Shown here one piece after another: positions 36,798 to 46,266 of a DNA stretch of 64,000 nt (the stretch's first letter is position 1; every line of letters starts with the position of its first letter). Source of the DNA: Pseudomonas sp. HR96 (lineage in GTDB: Bacteria; Pseudomonadota; Gammaproteobacteria; Pseudomonadales; Pseudomonadaceae); NCBI RefSeq assembly GCF_034059295.1, contig NZ_CP139141.1:2773001-2837000 (forward strand), written 5' to 3'. The translations under genes and the position numbers were made by a program. Below the pieces are notes generated by a model. That model was not told the DNA's origin and made no database searches. It saw only the letters and a program-made list of their open reading frames with translations.

Positions 36798-38108
36798 CTA
36801 CTTTTTCGGGTAGCCCGCCCGCTTCATGTCGCGTTCGGTGGTCGACTGCGCAGACGCCAGGGCCTGATCCACGGACATTTGGCCGGTCAGCGCCGCGGAG
36901 AACAGCTTGCCTACAGAGGTGCCGATCGACTGGAACTCAGGGATCACGACGTACTGAATACCCACGTACGGAACTGGCTTGGCTGACGGCTGGGAGGGAT
37001 CGGCATGCTTCATCATCTGCAAAGTCACCTGAGCGAACGGGGCCGCCTTCAGATAGGCATCGCTGTAGGTCGAGATACGAGTACCTGGTGGGACGTTGGT
37101 GATGCCGTCCTTGTCGGTGACCAGTTCGATGTATTCCTTGGAGGTCGCCCAGGTGACGAAGGATTTGGCAGCATCCTTGTGCTTGGATGTCGCTGGGATT
37201 GCCAATGACCAGGCGTACAACCAGGATGAACCCTTGTCAGTGACTTCAGTCGGCGCGGGCGCAAAGCCTACGCTGTCGACCACCCTGCTCTGCTCCTTAT
37301 CCGTAGTGAATGATCCAGCAACGCTGGCATCGACCCAGATGGCGCATTTCCCGCTATTGAACAGGGCAAGCGTTTCATTGAAGCCATTGCTCGACACGCC
37401 GGGTGGGCCGTACTTTTTCAGGGTATCCACATAGAACGTGGCGGCCGCCTTCCATTCGGGGCTATTAAGTTCGGGCTGCCATTTCTCATCAAACCAGCGC
37501 GCACCGAAAGCGTTGGCCATGGTGCTCAGCAAAGCCATGTTTTCACCCCACCCGGCCTTACCCCGCAGGCACATGCCGTACTGATCCTTGGTCGGGTCAT
37601 TGAGCTTTGCGGCGAACTCACCCAACTGTGTCCAGGTGGGCTTTTCAGGCATCGTCAGGCCCGCGGCCTTGAACAGATCTTTGCGGTAGTAGGTAACAGT
37701 ACTTTCACCGTAGAAAGGCAACGCGTACAGGGTGTTGTTGACTGAGAGGCCTTGGCGGACGGCCGGAAAAATGTCATCGACGTCGTAGCCTGCCGGAAGA
37801 TCCTTCATCGGCTCCAGCCAGTTCTTGGCGCCCCACAGTGGCGTCTCGTAGGTACCGATGGTCAATACGTCGAACTGGCCGCCTTGGGTGGCGATGTCGG
37901 TTGTCAGGCGTTGGCGCAGTACGTTCTCTTCGAGTACGACCCAATTGAGTTTGCTGTCGGGATGCTGCTGCTCAAAGACTTTGGACAGCCGCTGCATGCG
38001 GATCATGTCGCCGTTATTGACCGTCGCGATAGTTAGCGTCTCGGCGGCATGGCTGACAAGGGCGAATGACAGACCAGCAGAAAGAATTAGCGCATTCGTA
38101 ATCTTCAT
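36798..38108 (-). CDS. mtlE: Polyol ABC transporter substrate-binding protein
   Basis: The protein has 436 residues. The signal peptide ends LSFALVSHAA; the mature protein then begins ETLTIATVNNGDMIRMQRLS, typical of solute-binding protein family 1 for sorbitol/mannitol. AQSTTERDMKRAGYPKK closes it. It acts in the periplasm and gives the transporter its specificity. It is the first gene of the operon, with the palindrome at 38257-38307 upstream. Confidence 0.85.
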   Translation of the reverse strand: MKITNALILSAGLSFALVSHAAETLTIATVNNGDMIRMQRLSKVFEQQHPDSKLNWVVLEENVLRQRLTTDIATQGGQFDVLTIGTYETPLWGAKNWLEPMKDLPAGYDVDDIFPAVRQGLSVNNTLYALPFYGESTVTYYRKDLFKAAGLTMPEKPTWTQLGEFAAKLNDPTKDQYGMCLRGKAGWGENMALLSTMANAFGARWFDEKWQPELNSPEWKAAATFYVDTLKKYGPPGVSSNGFNETLALFNSGKCAIWVDASVAGSFTTDKEQSRVVDSVGFAPAPTEVTDKGSSWLYAWSLAIPATSKHKDAAKSFVTWATSKEYIELVTDKDGITNVPPGTRISTYSDAYLKAAPFAQVTLQMMKHADPSQPSAKPVPYVGIQYVVIPEFQSIGTSVGKLFSAALTGQMSVDQALASAQSTTERDMKRAGYPKK

Positions 38109-38256
38109 GGGGCTCTCCGCTCCAAGCCGGTTCGACTGGAGCTGTTATTTTTGTTGGTGACCACTGCTGCTCAGATCGTGCCCTGGCACTAGCGGTGTAC
38201 GAGCCGATTAGATCACCTCCAAAAATGAGTCTCAAACGAATGGCGGACGCTGTATT

Positions 38257-38307
38257 GATACTTTTTTGACCTTGCAGTCGCTGCGGGCCAGCGGTCAAAA
38301 AAGTATC
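38257..38307. promoter_or_regulatory. 15-bp inverted repeat in the mtl control region
   Basis: GATACTTTTTTGACC (38257-38271) and GGTCAAAAAAGTATC (38293-38307) are perfect arms with a 21-bp spacer, between the divergent transporter operon and the AraC regulator. Dimers of AraC-type regulators bind such sites. An MtlR-type operator is the likely role. The stretch 38109-38398 holds nothing else obvious. Confidence 0.8.
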
Positions 38308-38398
38308 GATGTGCGGCAAAAGCTGGGCTACCGGCTTGCAGAGAAATCGGCGTATGGTTACGGCATTCGACCCATAAAACAAATAAAAGGGGCACTCG

Positions 38399-39349
38399 AT
38401 GCCTGATAACCGCGCAGCTCTGTTTGAGCACCGGCCCGCCGATCTTGAGGTCATCCTCCCAGGCCCTGATCAAAGCTTTCGGTGGTACGAGCACGACTAT
38501 CCCTATGATCTTGCCCGCTGGAATCACCATCCCGAGTACGAGATCCACCTGATCCGACAAGGTAGCGGCAAGCTGTTGGCTGGCGACTACATCGGCCCCT
38601 TCACGGCTGGACATGTCGCATTAATCGGGCCTGGCCTGCCGCACGACTGGATGGGAGACGTGGCCCCAGGCGAGCTGATTACAGGTCGTGATGTGGTTTT
38701 GCAGTTTGATGGCGCTGCCCTGCTCAATCTCCGTGGTTCTTTGCCTGAGCTATCAGAACTGAAAACGCTGTTCGAACTGGCCCAGCGTGGGATTGAGTTC
38801 ACCGGTACAACGGCCAGAGACGCTGCTGTCCTGCTTGAAAGCATTGGCCAAGCTGAGGGGCTTCAGCGCCTGATCCAGTTTCTGGATCTTCTCGGCACGC
38901 TCGCCAGAGCTCCTAAACGTGACATCCGAGTATTGGCCAGCGCGTACTACTCGCCGTCACTGGACGCCCGCAGTTCCGAGCGAATCAATCAGGCCTTCGA
39001 CTATCTGATCAACGAGCTCACGTCCGACCTTCGGCTATCGGTAATCGCCGGGCGCGTCGGTATGAGTGAGGCTGGATTCTCTCGTTTCTTCAAACGAATC
39101 ACGGGCCACGGATTCATCGATCTGATGCGCAAGCTACGCATTCAGCGCTCCTGCCGGCTTCTTGTCCAAACGCAGCTTTCGGTGGCGGAAATCTGCTTTG
39201 AGGTCGGTTACGAGAACGTCTCCAACTTCAACCGCCACTTCCGGCATGAGATGGATCAAACGCCCAGCGATTACCGACGCACTACGGCCGTGACACTCTT
39301 CAATCGCGATGGTGTTCACCAATCACTACCCGTTGTCCGGGCGCGGTGA
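38399..39349 (+). CDS. mtlR: AraC-family regulator of the polyol operon
   Basis: The protein has 316 residues. The cupin-like sensor region (EYEIHLIRQGSGKLLAGDYI) is followed by two helix-turn-helix motifs (LSVIAGRVGMSEAGFSRFFK and VAEICFEVGYENVSNFNRHF). It resembles MtlR, the activator of mannitol/sorbitol/arabitol genes in P. fluorescens. AAGGGG precedes ATG 38399. It is divergent from the transporter operon, and the kinase gene follows it by about 50 bases. Confidence 0.85.
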   Translation: MPDNRAALFEHRPADLEVILPGPDQSFRWYEHDYPYDLARWNHHPEYEIHLIRQGSGKLLAGDYIGPFTAGHVALIGPGLPHDWMGDVAPGELITGRDVVLQFDGAALLNLRGSLPELSELKTLFELAQRGIEFTGTTARDAAVLLESIGQAEGLQRLIQFLDLLGTLARAPKRDIRVLASAYYSPSLDARSSERINQAFDYLINELTSDLRLSVIAGRVGMSEAGFSRFFKRITGHGFIDLMRKLRIQRSCRLLVQTQLSVAEICFEVGYENVSNFNRHFRHEMDQTPSDYRRTTAVTLFNRDGVHQSLPVVRAR

Positions 39350-39402
39350 CCAAGCGTTTTAATCTCTGCCACGCGTCAACGAATCCAATAGAGAGAACGA
39401 AT

Positions 39403-40299
39403 ATGCAATTGCCGACCGTTGTGGTGTTTGGTGAGGCCCTGACCGATGTAGTTCAACACTCGCCCGGGCACTGGCAGGGTTATCCAGGTGGCGCACCTTG
39501 GAACGTGGCGCGGGCCATGAGTCGTCTGGGCGTACCTACGGCGTTCGCCGGTTCGATCAGTACAGATTCACTGGGCGACGAGCTCGCCGAGCAATCAAAG
39601 GCGGCGGGCCTGGACATGAGATTTCTCCAGCGTGTGGACGCCGATCCCTTGGTGGCGATCGTGCCCTCCAGCCACCCTCCCCGCTATTTCTTCGCCGGCG
39701 AAGCCGACCTGCATTTCGACGTGCAACAGCTCCCTGAAGGCTGGCTGGACAGCGTTGAGCTTTGCCATTTCAGCTGCATCAGCCTCGCCCGCCAGCCATT
39801 GGGCGATCGGCTGGTGGAGGTCGCCAGGATGGTCAAGAAGCATGGAAAGATCGTCAGCTATGACCCAAACTGGCGAAACCTGATGGACAGCCGCTACCGC
39901 GAGGTGACGTTCCCCGCCATGGTGGGGTTTGCCCACATCATCAAGCTTTCCGATGAAGATCTGCGTCAGATCTATCCTGGGTTGAGTGAGGAAGAAGCGC
40001 TTGAGGAGCTACGCGGCATGAACGCCGCTGCGCAGATCCTGTTCACCCGCGGAGCTGAAGGCATGGTTTTGTATGAGCACGATGCCAAGGTTGAACAGGC
40101 TGCGATTGCCATCCAGGTTGCTGACACTGTGGGTGCCGGTGACGCGAGCATGGCCGGATGGTTGGTCTCATCGTTCTTGGGTATTCAGGAATCCCGAGCT
40201 CGTCTGCAGTTTTCGGCAGCCTGCGCGTCGGTGTCTTGCATGCATTCCGGGGCTTACGCGCCTAGCCGTGAAGAGGTGACGGCATTGTTGTCCGGCTGA
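39403..40299 (+). CDS. mtlZ: Fructokinase-like PfkB-family sugar kinase
   Basis: The protein has 298 residues. PfkB signatures are GGAPWNVARAMSRLG near residue 30 and the ATP/anion-hole motif DTVGAGDASMAGW near 248. It phosphorylates fructose made by the polyol dehydrogenase. In P. fluorescens this is mtlZ. I chose ATG 39403 (MQLPTVVVFGEAL) at the homology start; the frame starts earlier and overlaps the regulator's end. The operon lacks the xylulokinase mtlY and the long-chain mannitol dehydrogenase mtlD of the classic cluster. Confidence 0.8.
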   Translation: MQLPTVVVFGEALTDVVQHSPGHWQGYPGGAPWNVARAMSRLGVPTAFAGSISTDSLGDELAEQSKAAGLDMRFLQRVDADPLVAIVPSSHPPRYFFAGEADLHFDVQQLPEGWLDSVELCHFSCISLARQPLGDRLVEVARMVKKHGKIVSYDPNWRNLMDSRYREVTFPAMVGFAHIIKLSDEDLRQIYPGLSEEEALEELRGMNAAAQILFTRGAEGMVLYEHDAKVEQAAIAIQVADTVGAGDASMAGWLVSSFLGIQESRARLQFSAACASVSCMHSGAYAPSREEVTALLSG

Positions 40300-40732
40300 G
40301 TGTGGCGAGCTAGCGGGTATTCGGTACGTTGTGATTGTCCGGCCTCACCCCCCCACAGTAGAGAAACGAAGCGGAATGAAACCCCCAGCCCTCCCTTCAA
40401 CCTTTCATGAGTGGTTATTCGGAACGAGAGCTGGCAGCACTAAGCGTAGTAAGCAGTTTTGAATATGATCCGGATAGGCATTCCTGCGCGACTTGGGCTT
40501 TAGGGGGTTTGGATTAGAGCTCCGTTGGGGCAGGAGAAATCTGGCGATAAGGGTGATCGCGTCCGCAAGAAAAGCGAACACCATCGCCAGTAGTCAGGGA
40601 ACTCTGAACGTGCTTTCGCCAGACATTCAGGAAGCCTTAGCCGACAACACATGTAGAGCCGTTCGTTGCTATAGACTCCTTTTAGCCCTGAAGCTAAGCT
40701 CCATTTTCACATGCACATGCTAAGGATGGACG
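40300..40732. other. Gene-free stretch with a gene-fragment-like repeat
   Basis: No complete gene is seen. The segment 40478-40567 aligns, gap-free and in the same reading frame, to the end of the fragment at 10275-10529. The match is AFL, LG, NL, RV and SA over 30 codons. A stop codon directly precedes it. It is probably a decayed copy of the same unknown gene. Confidence 0.4.
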
Positions 40733-42781
40733 ATGCTGCTCGGGCTCAATCTGCTCAAGAAGACCAAGGACGAATTTCTCACGGATCTAGCCAATCTCGC
40801 CAAGTCCCAAGAAACTCTAATATTCATTGATACGAACATACTGGCATACCTGTTCAAGCTTCACGCGGGTGCTAGGCAAGAGTTTTTCGACTGGGCAGTG
40901 TCCGCGATAAACCAGCAGCGACTGTATCTACCGGCGTGGTGTGCGGGTGAATACTTGGCCAAGGTTCGGGAGGGCTCGTTGCACTCCTACACCCCGAAGA
41001 GCAAAGGTGACGACCAGCCGAGAAAGGCCTTGGAGGCGATGTTGGACACGGCAGCGTTGTTTGTCGACGAGACCGTGCTCAAGTCGGCCGAATTTCCAGG
41101 TTCACGCAACGATTATCTCTTGGGATTTCGTGCAGCTATAGATGGACTCAAGCAGTACACCCAAGCATTCAAGCATCAGTTTGATCCAGACAAAATCCAC
41201 GCTGAGATTGAAGAGCATCTAGGGCCAGCGGTGCTTCAGTCTGCGATAGCATCTCTATGCGATCGTGCAGCAAAAGAGGGCCCCTCACGAATAGAGCATC
41301 GTTTGCCACCAGGTTTTCGGGATGATGGGAAACCCGAAAATCGCCTCGGAGATCTCATCGTGTGGATGGAGATACTTGAGTACAGCCTTACCCGAAAGGC
41401 TGATTTCAAGCAGGTACTTTTCCTGACCAATGATGAGAAACCCGATTGGGTCTATGCTCCCGCGAAGCGTCTGGAACATACCCGCAGGGGTACCATCCCA
41501 GTTGGTAATATCAATCCCAAACTGAAGATCATTGACCCTCGGTTGATTTCTGAGTTCGACCAGCTAATCGGGCATGCGAATGTCTCGATCTGCACTCTTT
41601 CCTTACTAGTGCAAGGATTATCGAAAACCGATCCTTCGATCGTCACTGAGCTAGCAGCAGCGATTCAGATCGAGTTGGTGGCTAATGAAGAACTCGCCAC
41701 TTCGACCGAAACTGTTACGCCGCCGGAACTAAACTCCTTAGCCACATCTGATGGATCTCCCCTTGTAGTTGCAGAGGCACCCCCACCGCCGCAGCCCGAA
41801 GGAGCTAGAGAGGAAGATCCATCTTTGCAGCCAGTCCATGCGCAGGAACCTGGCCAAGCGGTTGCAGCTCCAGAAGAAACTGTTGCAGACGCTCAGCAAA
41901 ATCCGCTGGAGGATATTCAACCCGACGCTAACGCGCCTCAAGCCGCGATTGAAGATCATATCGCAGCGGTTATCGAGCGGGAGGGTTACCATGACGCAAC
42001 CTACCAGGCTGACGCACCTAGCCAACTCAATGAGATCATTAGTTCACTTCAGTCCCACAACTGGTATGTTCAGAATCCGGCCATCGAGAAGCTCAGGGCA
42101 ATAGTCGATGAGGAGTTTCCTCCAACGTCTTGGTTTGTCCTCGGGCGCAACATCTATCAGGCCGCGTGTGGTAACGCTCAAAAAGCCATGGACTTCATGG
42201 CAAACTTAGAGACACGCCTAAAGCGCTTCCCCGATCCTGTTGCACGATATGTACTCGCGGGTATGGTGTACGAAATCTATTTCGACGCCCAAGGCACTTT
42301 GCGAGACTCCCCCAAAGCAGGCTATCTGGCCAAGCCTCTCGCCCTCCTCGCAAATGACGAATATTCAGATGTCGCAGTGTTCATCAGGGCGCGGTTGGTG
42401 GCAGCAGGCGCCCGTCTGTATTTCACTCCAGGGGACAAGAGCAAGCACGCCCTCGTTATTGAATCTGTACCCCTCGAAACTGAAGATCTGATGGATGCAG
42501 ATAAGCGCCGCCAGTTGACCGCGGTCACGCTCGAAGGACGCCAGATTCTGGTGGATGTGCCACCGGAATCGGATCGTTGGTTGACTCGGTATAGAACGTC
42601 CTACTCTGCCGCGGATGTCGTGGCTGACGTGAGCTCTGCTTTGTCTATCCCTCGCTGGGCATTGCGTTTGGAGATGCACCCAGAGACGGAATCTAACGTT
42701 CGATTTGTCATCCCGGATGATCATTGGCTGCAGCCTGGGATTGTGACCGTGGAAGACATGGAGGCTCAGTCGGAAGGTTGA
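40733..42781 (+). CDS. PIN_8-type (DUF4935) nuclease-like protein
   Basis: The protein has 682 residues. An N-terminal PIN-like domain (about 25-265) shows the acidic residues in LIFIDTNILAYLF, RLGDLIVWMEIL and LFLTNDEKPDW, the pattern of the DUF4935/PIN_8 family. A Pro/Glu-rich low-complexity linker (about 325-400) joins a helical C-terminal region (SSLQSHNWYVQNPAIEKLRA and on) of unknown type. It probably cuts RNA. It stands alone on the plus strand between accessory genes. A defence role is inferred from context only. Confidence 0.65.
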   Translation: MLLGLNLLKKTKDEFLTDLANLAKSQETLIFIDTNILAYLFKLHAGARQEFFDWAVSAINQQRLYLPAWCAGEYLAKVREGSLHSYTPKSKGDDQPRKALEAMLDTAALFVDETVLKSAEFPGSRNDYLLGFRAAIDGLKQYTQAFKHQFDPDKIHAEIEEHLGPAVLQSAIASLCDRAAKEGPSRIEHRLPPGFRDDGKPENRLGDLIVWMEILEYSLTRKADFKQVLFLTNDEKPDWVYAPAKRLEHTRRGTIPVGNINPKLKIIDPRLISEFDQLIGHANVSICTLSLLVQGLSKTDPSIVTELAAAIQIELVANEELATSTETVTPPELNSLATSDGSPLVVAEAPPPPQPEGAREEDPSLQPVHAQEPGQAVAAPEETVADAQQNPLEDIQPDANAPQAAIEDHIAAVIEREGYHDATYQADAPSQLNEIISSLQSHNWYVQNPAIEKLRAIVDEEFPPTSWFVLGRNIYQAACGNAQKAMDFMANLETRLKRFPDPVARYVLAGMVYEIYFDAQGTLRDSPKAGYLAKPLALLANDEYSDVAVFIRARLVAAGARLYFTPGDKSKHALVIESVPLETEDLMDADKRRQLTAVTLEGRQILVDVPPESDRWLTRYRTSYSAADVVADVSSALSIPRWALRLEMHPETESNVRFVIPDDHWLQPGIVTVEDMEAQSEG

Positions 42782-43030
42782 CAGTCTGGTGCGACTTTTT
42801 CCAGCTTGAAGCCATCTGCGCCGCCCCGAGCAAAGCGCGCTTCGTATTTTCGGGAAACCGATGATATTGCGGATGCGGCCTGTATGACTTAAGGACACCT
42901 GTGACTCACGCTCAGTCGGTCACAGGTTGGTCACTACCGTTTTTTGAGCTACATTCGCCTTTACCGTAACATCTCCGCTTCACTGTTCGCGCCTCCACAG
43001 TAGGGCTGCGACGCGAAACTCACCGGGTGG

Positions 43031-43462
43031 TTATTTCAGCAAGCACAACAGGTCAGTACCGGCTTCGATAGCCCACTCTAAAAGACCTTGAACGTTCCGT
43101 TGGCGTTGATGGCCCATTGGCACGACGCTACTCCAACTTATACGAGCAGCAAGCTGGACTGATACATGAACGCCTGAACTGCTAGTGTCGCACCCTTCAG
43201 GATCACAGCGGTAGAGAACGCAACCGCTGCGAAGACCGAAAACACCAATGATGCTCCAACAGCAATCTTTACTCCCATAGCAGTTTTCATATCGATCTCG
43301 AAGGACATTGAGGATGCTGTGATTATCCCATGCGTCGATCGTAAGAATGAGAGCTGTTGGAGTAATGGACTGTTTCTTCAGAACTATCAAACCATCTGTG
43401 GCAGGAGTGCCCGGATGAGTCTGACTGAGGCTGACCAAGCCACACAATCGAGTGATCACCAC
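43031..43462 (-). CDS. Unknown cysteine-rich protein downstream of the caspase gene
   Basis: The protein has 143 residues from GTG 43462, 16 bases after the caspase stop, on the same strand. It reads LILTIDAWDNHSILNVLRDR, then YGSKDCCWSIIGVFGLRSGC, with seven cysteines. There is no competing frame on the other strand. I do not recognise the family. The position suggests it is the third gene of the caspase operon, as a substrate, inhibitor or effector. No clear ribosome site, so it could be non-coding. Confidence 0.45.
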   Translation of the reverse strand: MVITRLCGLVSLSQTHPGTPATDGLIVLKKQSITPTALILTIDAWDNHSILNVLRDRYENCYGSKDCCWSIIGVFGLRSGCVLYRCDPEGCDTSSSGVHVSVQLAARISWSSVVPMGHQRQRNVQGLLEWAIEAGTDLLCLLK

Positions 43463-43478
43463 GCCGCCGGCTGCTGCC

Positions 43479-45374
43479 TCAATCGCTGAGGAGGAACCAG
43501 GGCACCCGATCCGGAAAGATTAGCGACGCGCATACCGCGCCGATTCTCGTTGCAGGGTGGCGCAGCGATGTGTCGTTTTCCATTTGCGAGATGCAGGCAG
43601 TCTTCCAGCGCTCAGCGACATCTTCCACCGTCCAGACCTTATGGCCGATCTGGAAAACATGGTTTATCCCATTAGGAACGAATGGCTGGCTGAACTCCAG
43701 GTAACTTTGGGGAATGAAGATATTGAGGTGCGCGTGATCGAGGCTCTCTAGGTTGTAGTCCAACTCCTCTTCCAGCGAATGTCGTCCACTTATGAGAAGG
43801 ACAAGCGATAATGTCTCAGAAGGCGAGTTGCAAAAGGGTTTCAAAGCAGCCAAGTCCTTATCAGCGCGTGCCTTGAGATACGCGCACACATCCTTCGCCG
43901 GCAGCAAGGGCCTGGCAAGCCGGCCCTCATGCTCCACGAGAGCGTTGATTAGTGTGCTGACGACCAGCTCGCCAAGGCCATTCAGGTCATCGGTTTTGAT
44001 GGCTGTAAGGAACGCGGCCCAGTACGGTGCTTCGTCCTCGCTCATGCCAGCACACACACTTGCGTAGTGCTCCATCAGAAAAACGCTGAGTTGCCCCAGT
44101 GCCTCTCTGAGTGGAGCGTCACTGATGCCGAGCTCCCGAGCCAGATGCACCGCTGCGCCGGCCCAACCCAATATCCGCGATATGCGCTGCGGAAGGTAGA
44201 ACAGATCTGGAATGCCATGACGGCACAACGAGCTGGGGTTTTCTCGAAGTCCTTGGACAATGTCGCGGAGCAGCTGCTCAACTTCCCCTACGATTCCGTG
44301 CGCAAGCCCCGCTATGCAGTCGCGCGAGGTGTTGTCCTTGTACGATGAAGGAAGGAGCAGAGCTATGCACGTAGCGCTTAACTCCACTCGTGAGAAGCTA
44401 TTAGCGTGACGCCCTGTGCTCTTCTCCAATGATTGCCAGATCCCGCCAATGAATGGCCCAACTGAGTTGGGTATGTCGGCCAATCGATCAACAAACTTGG
44501 TGAGGACAGGAAAAAGCTTCTCCGGAGTGAGCTCGTGCTCGGGGGCGAACATGAGCGCGTAGAGCTCGGCAGATTGACTGCTGATGGCTTGTCCACCTAG
44601 GGATGCGGGTGATATCCCGGTGAGCCCTAGCAAAGAGGATGTTGGATTGTCAGTAGCATGCGGATTGCCAAACAGCGGCATATGACCGTAGAGGTTGACG
44701 CCCCATACGGACGGCATTTGCCCTCCTTGAGTCTGCTCTGCCACATATTGCGCTGCGGGTCGGCCGATATCGACCAGATCAAGCATCCTCGCTCGAGAAC
44801 CCGTGTCGATCTCTCCATCCAGCACTTTCAGCAATGCTAGGGTGCCATACCCACCACGACTGGTCTCGCCCGCGTACTGATCAGCAGCAGACGATACAAA
44901 AAATGAAACGCCGAATGTCTTGGCCTTACCAATCACTTCGGGTTTTAGAAGGATACCCAAATTGGAAACCATACCGGCTGCATTGCAGGCGTCGATGATG
45001 ACGTTACAGTGCGCTGCTTTGAGCTCGTTGAAGTACTCGAACAAACGACTGAGCGCGAACCCAGTGGTTGAAAGGCGATCGGCTCGGGTATCGCTCAGGC
45101 AAAGAAAGTAACTTTCATTGGCTTCTCCGCCGTGGCCTGCAAAAAAGAGCGTAAAACTCTCGATGTCCTCGTACCTGTCTTGAATATCAAGCAGCGTAGC
45201 ATCTAGCTGATGCCGGGCTGGAGAGTCAAGCAAATAGGCGTCCGCTGGGTTGATATTGCTCAATGCCCCCGTGGAAAGCGCGGTATGGACAGAAAGCGCG
45301 TCACGCTCGGCTCCAGACAGCTTATTGAGAGACTGATAATCGTCACAACCGATGCACAGCAAAACCTTGGACAT
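43479..45374 (-). CDS. Caspase-like peptidase (C14 family)
   Basis: The protein has 631 residues. The N-terminal ~230 residues are a caspase-fold peptidase with the catalytic dyad H81 in LFFAGHGGE and C130 in IIDACNAAGM, opening MSKVLLCIGCDDYQSLNKLS. The remaining 400 residues are helical and show no recognised domain (IWQSLEKSTGRHANSFSRVE). Such extensions are usually sensors. The start ATG 45374 overlaps the previous gene's stop (TGATG), so the two are translationally coupled. Bacterial caspases act in defence and cell death, for example by cleaving partner proteins. The target here is unknown. Confidence 0.8.
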   Translation of the reverse strand: MSKVLLCIGCDDYQSLNKLSGAERDALSVHTALSTGALSNINPADAYLLDSPARHQLDATLLDIQDRYEDIESFTLFFAGHGGEANESYFLCLSDTRADRLSTTGFALSRLFEYFNELKAAHCNVIIDACNAAGMVSNLGILLKPEVIGKAKTFGVSFFVSSAADQYAGETSRGGYGTLALLKVLDGEIDTGSRARMLDLVDIGRPAAQYVAEQTQGGQMPSVWGVNLYGHMPLFGNPHATDNPTSSLLGLTGISPASLGGQAISSQSAELYALMFAPEHELTPEKLFPVLTKFVDRLADIPNSVGPFIGGIWQSLEKSTGRHANSFSRVELSATCIALLLPSSYKDNTSRDCIAGLAHGIVGEVEQLLRDIVQGLRENPSSLCRHGIPDLFYLPQRISRILGWAGAAVHLARELGISDAPLREALGQLSVFLMEHYASVCAGMSEDEAPYWAAFLTAIKTDDLNGLGELVVSTLINALVEHEGRLARPLLPAKDVCAYLKARADKDLAALKPFCNSPSETLSLVLLISGRHSLEEELDYNLESLDHAHLNIFIPQSYLEFSQPFVPNGINHVFQIGHKVWTVEDVAERWKTACISQMENDTSLRHPATRIGAVCASLIFPDRVPWFLLSD

Positions 45375-45994
45375 CACTGCTCCCTGGTACGAAATTTGGA
45401 CTTTCGCGTGGCTTCCTTTGACAACGCTTGGGCTGTTTTAAGCTTCGTGACCTCATCTACCCTCGCCAGCAGTTCAGGTTCCTGGAGCGAAGGGTCAGAA
45501 TGGACACGATTGGCGAGGCTGGGGGGCATGCGAAACTCTGGAAGCGATACTTGCCCATCCCGACCCACCGAGTATTCGACTTGCTCAATGGCTTTGAGCA
45601 TCTGCTCCCCCAAACTCCCTGTAGAGCCATCTATGACGTTGCCGCTCTCTTCGCACGTATCGGAAATCATCTGGTAAAACGCCTTGGCAAAGCTGTTCGC
45701 CATGCCGTTAGAAATTTCATCTACCGTGCGCTCAATGACGTCGAGGCGGCCCTCCATGATGTCCTCAAATCGCAGCCTTGTTTCATGCTCAATGGTCTGC
45801 ATCTGGTCGACGCGGTCAGGAGCATAGCTGTGATGTGACTGCCACGATCCTCCGTGGCTGAAGCGCTGGACTTCATCGCCACCACCCAACTTTTTGCGTT
45901 CTAGTTCGAGCTTTTCCCCAGTAGCTTTCATGAACGCTTTCATGACGAGATCCGCCTGCGCATCAAACGGGAAAGGATGGGCTTTGTCCCTCAT
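45374..45994 (-). CDS. Unknown partner protein coupled to the caspase gene
   Basis: The protein has 206 residues, is highly charged and helical (LRFEDIMEGRLDVIERTVDE, QMLKAIEQVEYSVGRDGQVS), with no known domain. It has a glycine-rich turn LGGGDEVQRFSHGGS near residue 40. Its stop overlaps the caspase start by one base (TGATG), implying fixed stoichiometry. It could be an adaptor, inhibitor or caspase substrate whose cleavage releases a helical domain. That is inference. ATG 45994 follows AGGAGTGAG, a good ribosome site. Confidence 0.65.
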   Translation of the reverse strand: MRDKAHPFPFDAQADLVMKAFMKATGEKLELERKKLGGGDEVQRFSHGGSWQSHHSYAPDRVDQMQTIEHETRLRFEDIMEGRLDVIERTVDEISNGMANSFAKAFYQMISDTCEESGNVIDGSTGSLGEQMLKAIEQVEYSVGRDGQVSLPEFRMPPSLANRVHSDPSLQEPELLARVDEVTKLKTAQALSKEATRKSKFRTREQ

Positions 45995-46266
45995 GTCTCA
46001 CTCCTAATTGATCAACCTAGGCCCGCCCAGGCAGATTATTTCGCACCATCGCAAGAGACCTGCCGCAGCCTCTACCCCATAGCTGGCGCAATTGCCGACT
46101 CACCAGCATCACAACCTTCCGGAATGCTTTGGCACGGGGTGGCCATAGTATGTCATCCATCGCTGAGGCGCCCTCCTGAGAGGCCAGAACCGGCAGACTT
46201 CAGCAGGTTGGGCTCTCTCACAACTGACATGCGCCGAAACTGACAAGCCATGGAGTCCATCGCCTT

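Noticed and set aside
45428..45838. 136-codon plus-strand frame opposite the caspase partner
   Set aside because: Mirror of a gene that is translationally coupled to the caspase; no start signal.
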